Of a stretch of DNA of 64,000 nucleotides, positions 12,024-23,731 are shown piece by piece (the first letter of the stretch is position 1; each line of letters opens with the position of its first letter). The position numbers were made by a program, and so were the translations under genes. The stretch comes from Auanema rhodensis (taxonomy: Eukaryota; Nematoda; Chromadorea; Rhabditida; Rhabditidae). The notes under the pieces were generated by a model. It worked only from the letters and a program-made list of their open reading frames with translations. It did no database searches and had not been told where the DNA came from. The stretch covers positions 9,176,001-9,240,000 of the forward strand of contig OZ059896.1 in assembly GCA_964057225.1 (NCBI GenBank). Reading direction: 5' to 3'.

Positions 12024-15000
12024 TCAAGAACTTGTCTGAACAGCTTTTTTCTTACGTTCCAATTCGGCCTCAACCATTTGGAGTTGTTTAATAAGATCTT
12101 GCTTTCGTTTTTCTTTGGCAGCTTGACTTGCTTGTTCTGAATGATAAAAAGGTTAAGGGAATACATTACATCTCCAGCTCACCATTATCCAGTTCATCTT
12201 TAGGCATATTTGATGGTAATGATTGGGGACTTCCTCCAGACTCTGGTGATACCGCAACGGGGTCAGGTTCTTCATTGGTTCTGAGTGGCTCATGGCGAAT
12301 AGGTGAAGGGCTACTAAAACCAGAAGAATAGCATATGAAACATATTTTGCTAGAATACCTTTTTTTGCTATCATCGTCACTAACAGGAGAAGCACTCCGC
12401 TCAACGGGTGTCGTTGGAACTCGGTATTTTGCAGGAAGTGCTGGTGAAGAAGACCTCGAGCTGTAATTTCAAATTAGAACAAGTAATAAAAATGTTTCAT
12501 ACATGCTAGATCGAGAAGTTGCAGATTCTGATTCTGAAGAAGAACCTTTTTTTGAAGATTCACTGTCCGACTACAAGAGTAAAATAAGGTTCCAAGAGCT
12601 AATGGAAATGGAATATACCTCACTATCGCTTATTTTTTCGACTAGCTTAGTTGGAGAATAGTTACGGTTATCCATTTTACCACCTTTTCCAGATCGTTTT
12701 CTACCCGTTGCTTTGTTCTAAACATAAATATCTTACAGATATTCTATATATAGAGACATACCATTTCTTGTCGAGCGCGAATATCAGACTCATCACTTAT
12801 TCGATATCTTTTACTAAAAGAAAATGAATATGTACAAAATTCAACTGATTTTAATACTCACCTACATCCACCTGCACCTGCAGATTGGCGATTTTTCTTT
12901 GGTATTCTGTAATAGCTAATATCTCCCCGTGGAGGAGATTTATTCTTTGTCTGAATAACAAATATTATGCAACTTATAAAAATAATTTTAAACCGTTCTC
13001 TTTCTATCATCATTGCTTGACGAGCTGGTACGGGATAACGACCTGTCACTATTTTCCGACCGACTACTTGATGAACAAGATCTGAAAAATATATATAATT
13101 TATAAAAATTAATTTAATAGAACCTGCTGTATGAGCGCTTCCTTTTCTCGCGTTTACTACTAGAAGCACTTTTCCTTGCCCATGGATCAGAAATTTCACT
13201 CGAAACATTAGAGTTTTTGTCTAGAAAAAATCAGAAGATTTGAGAACTTTATATGATTGCTTACTATTTCTTTTTTTGCCGTCAGTCGCATCTGCTCTGG
13301 CCCAACTATCAGAATCACTGCTAATCGGGGAGGCATCACGCACTGGAGAAAGCCTTGAAAAAATAAACGTACAAAAAAATGAGAAAAATTGATACCCTTG
13401 GCGTTTTGGAATAGGAGATTCACGGGTTTCCGAAGGTTCTCTTTTCCGTTTAGGAGATCGTTTCGGAGACCGTTTTGGTGACCGCTTATTACTGTTTTTC
13501 CGCACATCAGGAGCAGATTGACGACTTCTATCAGATCGTGCTCTTTTGGGTCTACCATTTGGATATATGACTTGGGGTCCCAAATCTAAATAAAAAGAAT
13601 GAATTAACAAATTCTATGAGGAACATGCAAAAGCGGAAACACATGCAGGAGTGCCAACTAAGCATGTTTGTAAAATACCATCATCATCATCTTTGGATTT
13701 TGATAAAGATCGTTCTCGCAAACTGTTATCAGAGCTGGTGCTAGAACTTCTAGAAGTTCGGGATGAGTTTGATGATGTTGATGAGTCTTGAGTACTCGAT
13801 GAAGACGACGACGAAGACGAGGATGAGGAACGAACAAGATTTCTTAAACTCCAACTAATCGGAGAACCTTTGGGATAAAACTTTCTTCGACCTAGTATTG
13901 TTAATCAAAGCACAGGCAACATAAAAGGTAAATCAAGAACACGCAAGAATCATGCAAAACATTAAAAAAAAAACTAACCCTTAGGAGGTAACCGACTAGA
14001 AGAATTGAATTTGGGAGGAGGAGACATTTGCAAATCTAATAAGGAGGGAATACGCCAAGACCGTGGAGATGTTGATCTACTATTTGTACGCCTAAAGTAT
14101 TAGCTAATTTAATTAAATTTTAATTCGTCATTACTACCTATTATAGGAATTATCAGAATCGCTGTCTCGTTGAGAAGCACGATCACCAGATGGGGCAGCA
14201 TTTAATTTTTTTCTATCAAAATCTGGTTCTTCTCGGACCTTAGAAGCTCTACGCAAAGCCTCTTTAGCACTTCGTAGTCCACGCTCCCAAGCTGATTCTA
14301 GAAAAAAAATATTTGAAATTAAAATAAAAAATGCATATATACCTTCTTTATCATTGGCATTTTTCAACCGAATATTCGCCCTGTTATTCTAAATAATTAA
14401 CATTACGATTAAAATGAGGAAATGATGAAATGCAACCTTTCGTTTGCGAGACAGACCATCTCTTCTAGAGGATGTTGCCTGAGTCGCAGCATATGGCCTA
14501 CTAAGGCGGCTCTAAACCAAATTATACATATTTTAGTTAAAATGTGATGGTGAATCCACAGCAACGAATAATTTTACAAAATCACAATTATCACAACACC
14601 ATCACAAGTCACGGAAAACATGCAAATTTTGGTTCAGAAGAAAAGAATATTTCGAATACGACATGCTCACGACTCACGAAAAGGCATAAATATATGACTT
14701 ACCGTTATAGGAACTTTATTTTGTTGAATTCCAGCAGAAGATGTTACAGGAACTTCATCTTCTTCACTATCTGATAGTTCTCCTTCCTCTAGTTCGCCCT
14801 CCTCATGTTCTTCGGACGAGCGTTCTCCTTCTTCTTTAGATTGACTAAAATTGTAAAATTTTATAAAGAAATTGTTAAGAATACAAACGTTCTTTCTGGA
14901 GATGCAGCAGCAGAGGAGTCAGGTATCTCGCCAGAGTCAGAGTCCTGTATCAAAATAATCAACAATTAGGGTATTTTAAAGAAAACTAACCTCTTGTTCC

Positions 15001-15110
15001 ACTGATTCTTCATAGTCTAAATCCAAAACCTCTTCCGAAGCAAAGGCAGCTAGTTTTTCTTTTATAGAGCTGGTATCATTAGTGGAGGCAATAGGTTCAT
15101 CGACCTCCAT
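12024..15110 (-). CDS. ZC3H18: ZC3H18-like nuclear SR-rich protein without a CCCH finger
   Basis: Nineteen small exons read in phase from ATG 15110 to TGA 12024, about 710 residues. Family landmarks occur in the order of vertebrate ZC3H18: an acidic N-terminus with LDYEE, a GELEEGEL stretch, the signature SAWERGLRSAKEALRRASK ending EEPDFDRKKL, a long Ser/Arg-rich low-complexity region (including tandem RSPK units) and a C-terminal helix, KRKQDLIKQLQMVEAELERK. ZC3H18 bridges the nuclear cap-binding complex to the exosome-targeting NEXT machinery. In vertebrates a CCCH zinc finger lies between the acidic region and the SAWERGLR motif. Here that interval is only SRLSRPYAATQATSSRRDGL and a short basic stretch, with no Cys/His cluster, and I saw none in the 188-base intron before it. 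Likely first gene of an operon with POP4. Confidence 0.8.
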
Positions 15111-16154
15111 GGCTAAAGTCGACTAGTAAACTAAAATTAAATATATAAGAAGCAACAATTAAATCATCGTGTAACCGTTAATATCCAAAAAAAAGTTTAA
15201 ATCAGCAGTTTTAAAGCAACTCCTAAAAAGCTTCAATTGAGGCTACCAAAATTACAGTTATTGTCAGGGTTTAGCAAAATTAACATTAGAAACTGAATAA
15301 CGTTTTGTATTCAACATCTTACCCACATTGTGAGCCATCATCGCAACACATAATGAAGTAACCTTGCAATCAGTTACATACGATTCAAGAAAAAGACTCT
15401 GGACGAAAGGTAGATGCCGCGAAAGGGTGAAAAAAGGGAGAAGGGAAAAAAGGAGTTAACCGCCATTCAACCGAGTAATTAGAACTTTGTAACGATTGAC
15501 ACTCAAGACGAATATATTGGAAGAATTTTTTTATAAATGATAATAGTACAAAGGAAGTCAAATAAGCCTCTGGTTAAACCAGGCATGGATCAACCGCAGA
15601 TTACTGCATCTAACTCAGAATATCGATTTTTGATGACGCGCCCACTTAGCCAAAGAGCGCGGTTACCAACATTTTAAATAGTTCGTATAAGATTAATAAA
15701 GCTCAGAAAATATAAAAGGTAGTGAAACTTTTATTGAACAAAATTACTCACAAGACTATAATAAGTATACAAGTGTTTAACTAGTAAAACATGCAATAAT
15801 ACGTTTGGCCTACTATTTCAGTTTACTAAAAGAGATTGTAAAGCAAATGTCAAATGATAATATTAAGAGGCCACAAGGGATAATTAAGATAGGGCTACTA
15901 GGTTTCTGCCAATACATTAGTGTTGGTTTTTGGTAAAACATCTTAAACATTCTAGATTAAAAAAAAGTGATTTCTTTACAAAAAAAGGTGTAAATTTGAT
16001 AATAATTTTTCGACAATACAGGAGAGGCGTACGTCGCAATCTCGTACTTTAGATGACTTTAACAATTACTATGTTTCCATTGTTTCAGCTTTTCCAAAGA
16101 AGCATCGGGATAGCTAAATATTTCATGAATAAAACCTGTGCTTATGAATTTCAT
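15111..16154. other. Intergenic region between the ZC3H18-like and CCCH genes
   Basis: About 1 kb, less A/T-rich than most gaps here. It contains a 46-codon open frame at 15537-15677 (listed separately) and a GC-rich motif block near 15634-15664 (GACGCGCCC followed by GAGCGCGG) resembling E2F-type sites, which could belong to a promoter. The rest shows nothing I can name. Confidence 0.4.
15537..15677 (+). CDS. Small ORF of 46 residues, function unknown
   Basis: ATG at 15537, TAA at 15675-15677. It reads MIIVQRKSNKPLVKPGMDQP, then QITASNSEYRFLMTRPLSQR and ARLPTF. All residue classes are represented and base composition is markedly less A/T-rich than the flanks, unlike the spurious open frames nearby. 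It has one exon and no recognised family. It could equally be an exon of a longer plus-strand gene or a conserved non-coding block. Confidence 0.3.
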   Translation: MIIVQRKSNKPLVKPGMDQPQITASNSEYRFLMTRPLSQRARLPTF

Positions 16155-17919
16155 CTACCGTTTATTGTATAGTCCTTGAGCAAGAAGTTCTTCATCACAG
16201 CTCTCACTGAAGAAAGCAGTGTCAGTAGCATTGGAACCACTTCCAGTAATCTGCTCTTTGTCATCTTCATTAATAACATCCATTCTTCGCCCAAAAATCA
16301 TTTCTGACCAATGGTTTGGATTATTAATATCGCGTTTACTTATTCCACGCAAAGAACTAAATCTTAAAACAAACACTATTTCGAATATACATTATTTAGA
16401 TACCTGTCAATATTTTCTTCCCCTTCTTCTTTAATAGCTGATAAATCAGGAGAACGTTGATTTTTTCCTCGTCCTGTATATGTTAAATTTTCAGTAGAAC
16501 CACGGTAAGTAAGCGACATCATTGAAGTCGTTCTGTGAACATGGTAAAGCTTGTAAGAGATAAATATTTCGCTTACCTTGGACCCATAGAACTCCCGTCG
16601 ATAACCTTTAAATCATGATCAATGTCATCTACAGTGGCACTAGATCTTCTACGACCACGGCCTGAAATTATACAAAAAAAACAAATAGTTTGTAGATGCA
16701 GATATACCCTCTCTAGATTTGGCATGATCGGTAGTTTGGTAAGCTTTTTCTATGTTAATGACCTGCATCTTTGGATAAACCGGAACATCAGTACTTCTTT
16801 CATGATTAGAATTTCCTCTATTTCCAGAATTTTCGAAAGGCAAGCGACGCGCACTGTTAGGTCCATGGTTACGTCTAGAAATAAGGAAATGTTAAAGGCT
16901 ATCACTGGAAATTTACCTCTTTGAAGGGCTAGGCACATACCTTCTTGGTACGGAGTAGTTGTCTCCGTTGGTAATTTCTTCTTCACGTGCTGGCGAGATG
17001 CGGCCCTGAGCTAGCAGAGTCTCATAATCAAGTAGAGGAAGTCCCTGAAGCGCTTGCACATTGTAGAAAATGATACAATGCGTCTTCGATTTTCGTAGGA
17101 ACCCGGTTATAACCAGCCCTTCATATATAAAAAACTTATTTCACCTTTTTTAACTTATGTATGAATTGACAACGTGGACCATATGGACAATGACCTTGAG
17201 CGGAATATTTATCACATAATTGAGTTTTATACTTTGGATGAGCTTTTCCTCTCGGCTAAAATAAATAAAAATTACTGTAAAATCACATAGTCTTACTTGA
17301 GCAGGTAGTCTTAACTCATTTTCACCATGAGCAAAACGGCAGCTATCTCCATAAGGACAAGCCTCATTCTTCTTAAAAGCATCACACAAGGCGGTTTTGA
17401 ATGCTTCTTCTTTTCTGAAAATATCCCTGTATCCCATGGTTTCGATACCATCTTGCTTTCATAACTAACCTCCTAATACGTTGAGCTTCCTCTCTCTCTT
17501 CATCAGTCATAGTTTCCCAAGTGATTCCAGAACGACGACTAACCATGCTTTGCGACGGAATCTGAAATCAAAACAATATAAATAGTTTGAATCAGACGTT
17601 ACCTTCTCAGAAGCTTCAGAATAAGATCCGCTGCGACGTCGACGATGGGTGACCGGAAGACATCCAGCTTCAATGGGTTCATGAACAGCAGGAGCTAAAG
17701 TGGTTGGGACAGAATTTGGTGTAATCGCAATCATAGCAGGGGCGACTGTAATATTAACAGATCAATAAACAAATATCTTAAATTTTAATTTCTTCTAAAC
17801 ATACTTCTATGATAATCATGTCCAATCTCTGTCTGCCTCATTGGTACCATGTAGGGGTTGCCAGCGGCAAGATGATCCCCTACGTAGTATTGCTCCCACT
17901 GTTGTGGTTGAGAAATCAT
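16155..17919 (-). CDS. Tandem CCCH zinc-finger RNA-binding protein (TTP/TIS11-like)
   Basis: Ten exons read in phase from ATG 17919 (directly after TTATTCTAG, a trans-splice-like acceptor) to TAG 16155-16157, about 460 residues. The two fingers are exact C-x8-C-x5-C-x3-[21 protein letters not shown] then SCRFAH, and [20 protein letters not shown] then RCQFIH. The K-[YF]-K-T-x-L-C lead-in before each finger is the TTP-family hallmark. These proteins bind U/A-rich 3' UTR elements and control mRNA decay or translation; nematodes have an expanded set used in the germ line and embryo. The linker between fingers is 23 residues against 18 in TTP. The N-terminus has an Arg-rich [10 protein letters not shown] site; the C-terminal part is acidic and Ser-rich. 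Which nematode subfamily it belongs to cannot be settled by eye. Confidence 0.85.
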
Positions 17920-18288
17920 GCACTAGAATAATATATAATATTTAAATTAATAAGAAATAGCTTCCTAACTATACTTTTATATATATATGATATATTAATT
18001 AATTATAATAGGGAGCTATATTGAATAGTATAACAAGAATAAAATATATTAATAACACCGAATGAGACATGAATGTTATAAATCGTCTAGTATAAATATT
18101 ATGTTGGCGGCAAGAAATAAATTTGAAACATTAGTAGATCACCTTTCGACAAACTACATCATGGTTATCTATGTGAATAAGTGGAAATGTGTTTGATATT
18201 TATAGATAACTAAAAATGCATAAACTATTACTAAAAGGAACTGAAAAAAAAGCCAAATAATAACTATATAATAATAATATTTATCAGT
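17920..18288. other. Intergenic, AT-rich
   Basis: A 369-base gap on the minus strand between the REEP/MSP gene (upstream) and the CCCH gene (downstream). No gene was seen. A possible alternative terminal exon for the REEP/MSP gene behind TTTTTTTTCAG near 18240 would stop after three codons. Confidence 0.5.
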
Positions 18289-19976
18289 TTATTGTAGAAA
18301 GCCTACACGTATCACATACCGACATGGATCGTATAAAACTTTGTTTTCATTCGTTATTGTAGGTTCATACATAAAAAAGTCTACGGCAATCTGAAATATT
18401 CATTTTCAATTAAGGTTTAAAGTTTTATATAAGTGGTATTGAACCTTTTTAGTTTGATCTCCTGCCATAAGCATAGAATGATATAAACTAAGAATTTTGA
18501 GAGAAACAACACTGTGAGGTGTTATAATACCGTAAGATGGGTCTGCTTGAATAATACAACATTCGGAATTAGCATTTGTCTTAAGTTCTTAGGATTTTGA
18601 AAGCAATTACAAACTAGATATACCTTTAAATTCCACAGAATATAGTATGAAGTTGTGTTAGTAAGAGTAAGAGTTTCAGGTTCATTGGGACGAAGATATA
18701 TCTGTAATAGATAATAATAATAAAATACGGTCAAAGATGTAATAAATAATGAATATAAATGAATATATTTATATATTTAATGTGAAATTGAAATAAGTAC
18801 AATAAGCAAATATATAATAAAGATTATTAATTAAAACACAAATTTTAAGTAAATTAAAATGATATTAATATTGAAATGCCAAATCTTAAGTAGTTTCTTA
18901 TTTCTTAATATCTCACCCAATCATCTGGTTTAATTATTAAATCCATTTTTTGAAATCCTACAATAGTGTTTGTAATATTTTCTTTATTATTTTGATTATT
19001 ATTAATATCCGATTCTGATTCTAACTATAATAGGAAGTACATGATAAACTAATCAAAAAAATAATAAAATACCATCATCACGCTATCATTTCTAAAACTT
19101 TTTCCAGCCACAGGTTTACATCTGCTGGAGAAATTATCAGAGTTAGTTCTTCTATAAATGAGACAGTATGTTGTAAATTACCTCGTCAGTAGTTGAGAGA
19201 GCACAAGTTCGTCATCAGCTTCTTTATAAAAATTAGTTTGATATTTAGGTCCTTTTTCCGAATATATAAACGAATGAGTATCATTATATTTCTATAAAAA
19301 CGTAGTTAATTATTATAATTATAATGTGAAAAATCAAAATATAATTATCTTAACATACATCCATTTTTCTACTCCAACAACCAGATTGCTTGCATAAAAA
19401 TAAAGAATTATTAACTTTAGCTGCTTTATATAAAAAGCATCCTAATATGACTACACGAGATAAAATAGAATATCTAAAACAATATAATTAATATAATAAA
19501 TCTATATAATAACTATTTAGTACAAATGAGAAAAGGGAATAAGCATATCGAAAATCCAAAAAAGAGCAAACATTGTCCAATATCGTAAAATTAAATGCTA
19601 TAATTGAAATATAATTGAAGATAAATAATTAATTATAACCTGAACTCCAACTTGATTTTTTTCATCTGTTAATACTTTTATTGTTAATGTAGTACAAGGA
19701 AATATTGTAATAAAATAGTAAATTTTCTATATAATAATATATAATTAAAAAATTAAATAGTATTTAATACTTACATCGAATGATACTCCAAATATAAAAT
19801 ATAATATTATAGATAGAATAATGCTTAATTGAACAAATGAACTAATCGCAAATTCATGTTTTGAAATATAAGTTTCTAAATATTTAAAATTATATTTAAA
19901 TAATTATATATTTACCTTCATGTTGAGTAACATCAGTGTTTCCTGATAGTACATTGCTAGTACTTTCTTCAACCAT
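18289..19976 (-). CDS. Membrane protein with a REEP/HVA22-like segment and an MSP-like domain
   Basis: Eleven exons in phase give about 350 residues. The N-terminal third has a hydrophobic stretch (FVQLSIILSIILYFIFGVSF), a second one (YYFITIFPCTTLTIKVL), then HLILRYWTMFALFWIFDMLI and SRVVILGCFLYKAA. The Y/R-W-x-x-(F/V)-(A/G)-L-F core and hairpin spacing match the TB2/DP1/HVA22 (REEP) family that shapes ER tubules. The C-terminal part (from about residue 240) runs KMDLIIKPDDWIYLRPNEPE, TLTLTNTTSYYILWNLK, then a Cys-containing strand region and AVDFFMYEP, the pattern of MSP/VAP domains. The end is short: after DPCRYVIRVGFLQ it stops at 18289. Neither half carries stops. It is divergent from the decarboxylase gene across 343 bases. 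The MSP assignment is fairly sure; the REEP assignment is moderate. Confidence 0.65.
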
Positions 19977-20319
19977 GCGCAAGTATGAACAAGTGTTGGA
20001 ATAACAAATCACGCAAATTTCACGTATAATATGAATATTTTATAATAATTAAAGTCCACGTTTTTGCTTAATTATAGAGATGAGCATTAATTTATAACCT
20101 TTTTATAAATTATAAATTAAATATTTTTATTTTAATGTTTTCAATAATACTTTGTTTCAGTAAATTTATTTTGTTTCAATGTTTATAAAAATTAAAAAGG
20201 CAAGAGAATAATCATTTATTTTACTTTGATATTCAATAATAGTTTCCCAACTTGAATTCAAGTTTTAAGGTTTTAGCTGTGATTTAGTATACTGGAAACG
20301 CATGTAACACGTTGCATGA
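19977..20319. promoter_or_regulatory. Shared divergent promoter region
   Basis: A 343-base gap separates the start codons of the REEP/MSP gene (-) and the membrane-linked decarboxylase gene (+). It is A/T-rich and includes TATA-like runs on both strands. A single regulatory region is likely to serve both genes; no specific factor site was recognised. Confidence 0.4.
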
Positions 20320-23300
20320 ATGATCAACTTCAACAACTATAATTACGTCAAACGTTACGTGAACAAAAGAAATAAAAAAAAAGACAAGGATATATTATTT
20401 TTTATTTTTCAATTTATATTTTATTTCTTATATTCTATGATTCTGTTAATATTATTCTTTTCAATTTATGGAATGGCTCAAAATATACAAAATAAAATAG
20501 TAATTGCTATAAATACAGGTATTTCTGATGAAACTTTTCGAGAGGTGATAAGATAAAATTTTAAAATTACATTTTATTCTTCAAAATAAATATTCAGAGT
20601 TTACTATTATTAAGTAATACAGTACCAATATATACATTACATATGGATATTCCTAAAAACCTAGAATGTAATTGGCTTCAAGAAGCAGGAAAAGCAAAAT
20701 ATGAAGAATATCATATTCCAATAGTTTTATTTACGTTATTAATATACAATATAGATTAATATATATTTTATTATATTTAGAAATAATTCAAATTGTTTTA
20801 GTAATTTTACTAAAACATCCTTAATAGCTATACTATACTTAAATAATACGGTAAATTATTTATATTGTTATAGTATATAATAAATATAATATCAGATGAT
20901 GATAAATGAAAATAATAAAATAATTCAAAATGTAATTAATGATCTTGAACATTTTCATTTCTTGGTTAGTTTTATAAATTAATGTTACTTAAAACATATA
21001 TGTATGTATATGGCAACTTCAGAATTCTTCATCTCCTTCGATCATCTCATTCTTATCTGGAAATGTAAGCAAGATCTGATGATTTTGGTATTATAACTAT
21101 ACTTTATTATATAGAAAACAAAACAAATAATTTGGATATTTTTGATTATTAGTGTAATAATCATTTGGAGTTTAATACTATTCCTGTGGAAATATCGTTC
21201 ATACGGATCATTTTTTTCAAAAAGAATTAAAATACAAACATTGTCTCCTGATAACAATGAAGATACAGAAGTCGAAGGAACAGAAGAGTTGGGTTATGAG
21301 AATACACCTTCATCGAACAATATTCGAAATAATGACGAAGAAGTGTATTCTGAAAGAGATCACAGATATACCAGCAAAAGCATTTTATTGAGTAACGCAA
21401 GCTCAGACATGGTAATATCTTCAAGAAAAGATCAAACTAATCAAAAATACTTGAACAATGTATTCAGGCCAATTGCTTTAATCAAAATATAAATTTTCTT
21501 TTTTCAGTTTAAGAATGAGCCTGTTAATAGTTTAGAATTTGCAAACTATTTAAATAAATTCGCCAAAATTATCACAAATTATTATGAAAATTCTATTTCA
21601 TATTATGTTACACCAGGTATTTTATTTATAAATTTTAATATTATAGTTTAACACAGATAGTCATCCTGGTTCAATATTTAAAAATATATCAAAAACACCC
21701 CCACAAAATCCTGAAAGCTTTGAGGACATTTGTTCTGATTTTGAATCAATTATCCTGAATGGAGTAAGATATTAAGGATATGAAAAAAGGAATTTTAAGT
21801 GTTTTTTCAGTTAACTCATTGGCAACATCCTCGTTTTTATGCTTATTTTCCGGCTGGAAGAAATTATGCTTGTATGATTGCTGATTTAGCAATATCATCG
21901 TTAGGTGTTGTAGGATTTAGTTGGGTATTTCATTTAAAATATATTTTTCATTTTTCTTCTCAATAATTTCAGGATTCTTGTCCAGTGTTAACAGAAATGG
22001 AAAGTGCTATGGTTAATTGGGTTGGTAGAGCTATTGGGTTGCCTGAAAAATTTTTATTTCAAGTAAAAAGTTATTGAAAGATATGATAAGATCAGATGTG
22101 TCTGTGTATTCAGGAAAACATAGCAAATAGCGTAGGAGGTGGATGTATGATGGATTCTGCTTCTGATGCAATACATAATGTATTAATTGCATCTCGAAAT
22201 AAAAAAATTAAAGAAGTTAGCAGATTATAATGTATTTCATGAATTATCTGAAATATATTTAGATATTGAAAACTAATGAAATATATGAAGATTATATGAA
22301 TCAAAAGGATTATCTTGAGAAGAAGCACGATATTTGTAAAAAATGCGTAGTTTATACAAGTATAGAAGTAAGAATAATCCTATATATATATGATATGATA
22401 TGATATTAAGATAATATTATATTTGTTCTTGTTCATTGTCAGGCACATTCATCTATCGAAAAAGGTTGCAAGCTGGCTATGATTAACTGTACTAAAATAC
22501 TGACAAAAAGAGAAAATGATTATGGAATGAGAGGATCAGAAATTGAAAAAGAAATAATTAAAGTATATATAACATTTAACATGTTGTATAGTTTATATTG
22601 TTGAAGGACATAGAGAATGGCTTTATCCCAATGCATATACATGTAACAATTGGAACAACATCAACAGCTGCATCTGATCATCTAGAATCTATATGGCCTA
22701 TAGCACAGAAGTACTGTTTTGTCATTATACTTCAAGATATTATATAGTTTCTGATATAACCTGTGGATGCATGTTGATGCTGCATATTCAGGTAGTACAT
22801 GGATAATACCAAAATATAGATCAGAATGGTGAGATGAATAAAAATTATAAAAAATTATTATAAACTCTTAATATTTCAGTAAAGGAATTGAAAATGTAAC
22901 ATCAATCAATGTTAATACTCATAAATTTCTACAACATTCAGTTGGATGTTCTATACTATGGATAGAAAATCAAAAAGTATTTAAAGATGCTTTTCAAATA
23001 AATCCAATATATTTGAAGCCTACGCATAGTTAAGTTTTAAATTATTCTTATATTTCTCATTCCTATTAACAGATAATAGTAACGATTTTCGTGACTGGGG
23101 TATATCCTTAAGTAAACGGTTTATTTGCTTGAAGTCATGGTTTGTGTTTCGTTTGTATGGAATTGAAGGATTACAAAACTACATTGAAAGAGTATTATAA
23201 TATATAATTAAAAAGAAAAATTATAATTGAAGTTTATAGTTAATCAACTGTGCAAAATATTTTGAAAGTTTGATTTCAACTCATCCAAATTGCCGACTTT

Positions 23301-23731
23301 TTGGTAAACGAAAACATGCTTTATTCTGTTTTCAATATGTTGTTAGTTTATTATTATCAATTAATCTATAATATATAATATTTACAGGAACCGAATATGA
23401 GAGAAGATGAAATCAGTAGAGCTACCCGAGACTTTTGTACATTTTTGAACAAATCTCGTCTTCTTCTCTTTACATTAACACAAGTAAATTAAAATTAAGT
23501 TTAGAAAAAAAAAAGTTTTAAATTTAGGTTGAAAATTATTCGTTAATAAGAGTTTCTATAAATTACGCAAAAGTTGATATTAATATTATAAATGATTCAT
23601 GGATTTGTTTTCAAGATTTGTTGTCTACATTTTGGAGAAAGAGACGTAAGATTCATACTAGTTACTTTCTATTTATAAATGTTATTTTAGAAAATTCAAA
23701 GTTAATTGAACAAAGCGAATATTGTGAATAA
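20320..23731 (+). CDS. PLP-dependent amino acid decarboxylase with N-terminal two-pass membrane module
   Basis: About 20 exons read in phase from ATG 20320 to TAA 23729-23731. N-terminal module: a hydrophobic segment (FFIFQFIFYFLYSMILLILF), a loop of roughly 120 residues with several N-x-S/T sites (NNSNC, NFT, NNT, NSSS), then a second segment at 21127-21185 (IIWIFLIISVIIIWSLILFL) followed by basic and acidic cytosolic sequence. The rest is a group II decarboxylase: YFPAGRNYACMIADLAISSL, SVGGGCMMDSASDA, TIGTTSTAAS, HVDAAYSGSTW with the PLP Asp, and the cofactor Lys in NVNTHKFLQHSVGCS. Best parallels are aromatic amino acid and histidine decarboxylases (nematode hdl/bas/tdc types); the substrate is not predictable. 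One junction, at 22753/22754, needs a TTTCTG acceptor instead of TTTCAG to keep the family motif QKYNLWMHVDAA. The topology is inferred. Confidence 0.8.

Noticed and set aside
16219-16924. Plus-strand open frames across the CCCH gene
   Set aside because: Antisense shadows of verified minus-strand exons.
17046-17146. Coding-looking extension of the CCCH gene beginning [14 protein letters not shown]
   Set aside because: It would need an acceptor that breaks phase with the preceding exon; splicing to GCGCTTCAG at about 17046 keeps the frame and gives a 100-base intron instead.
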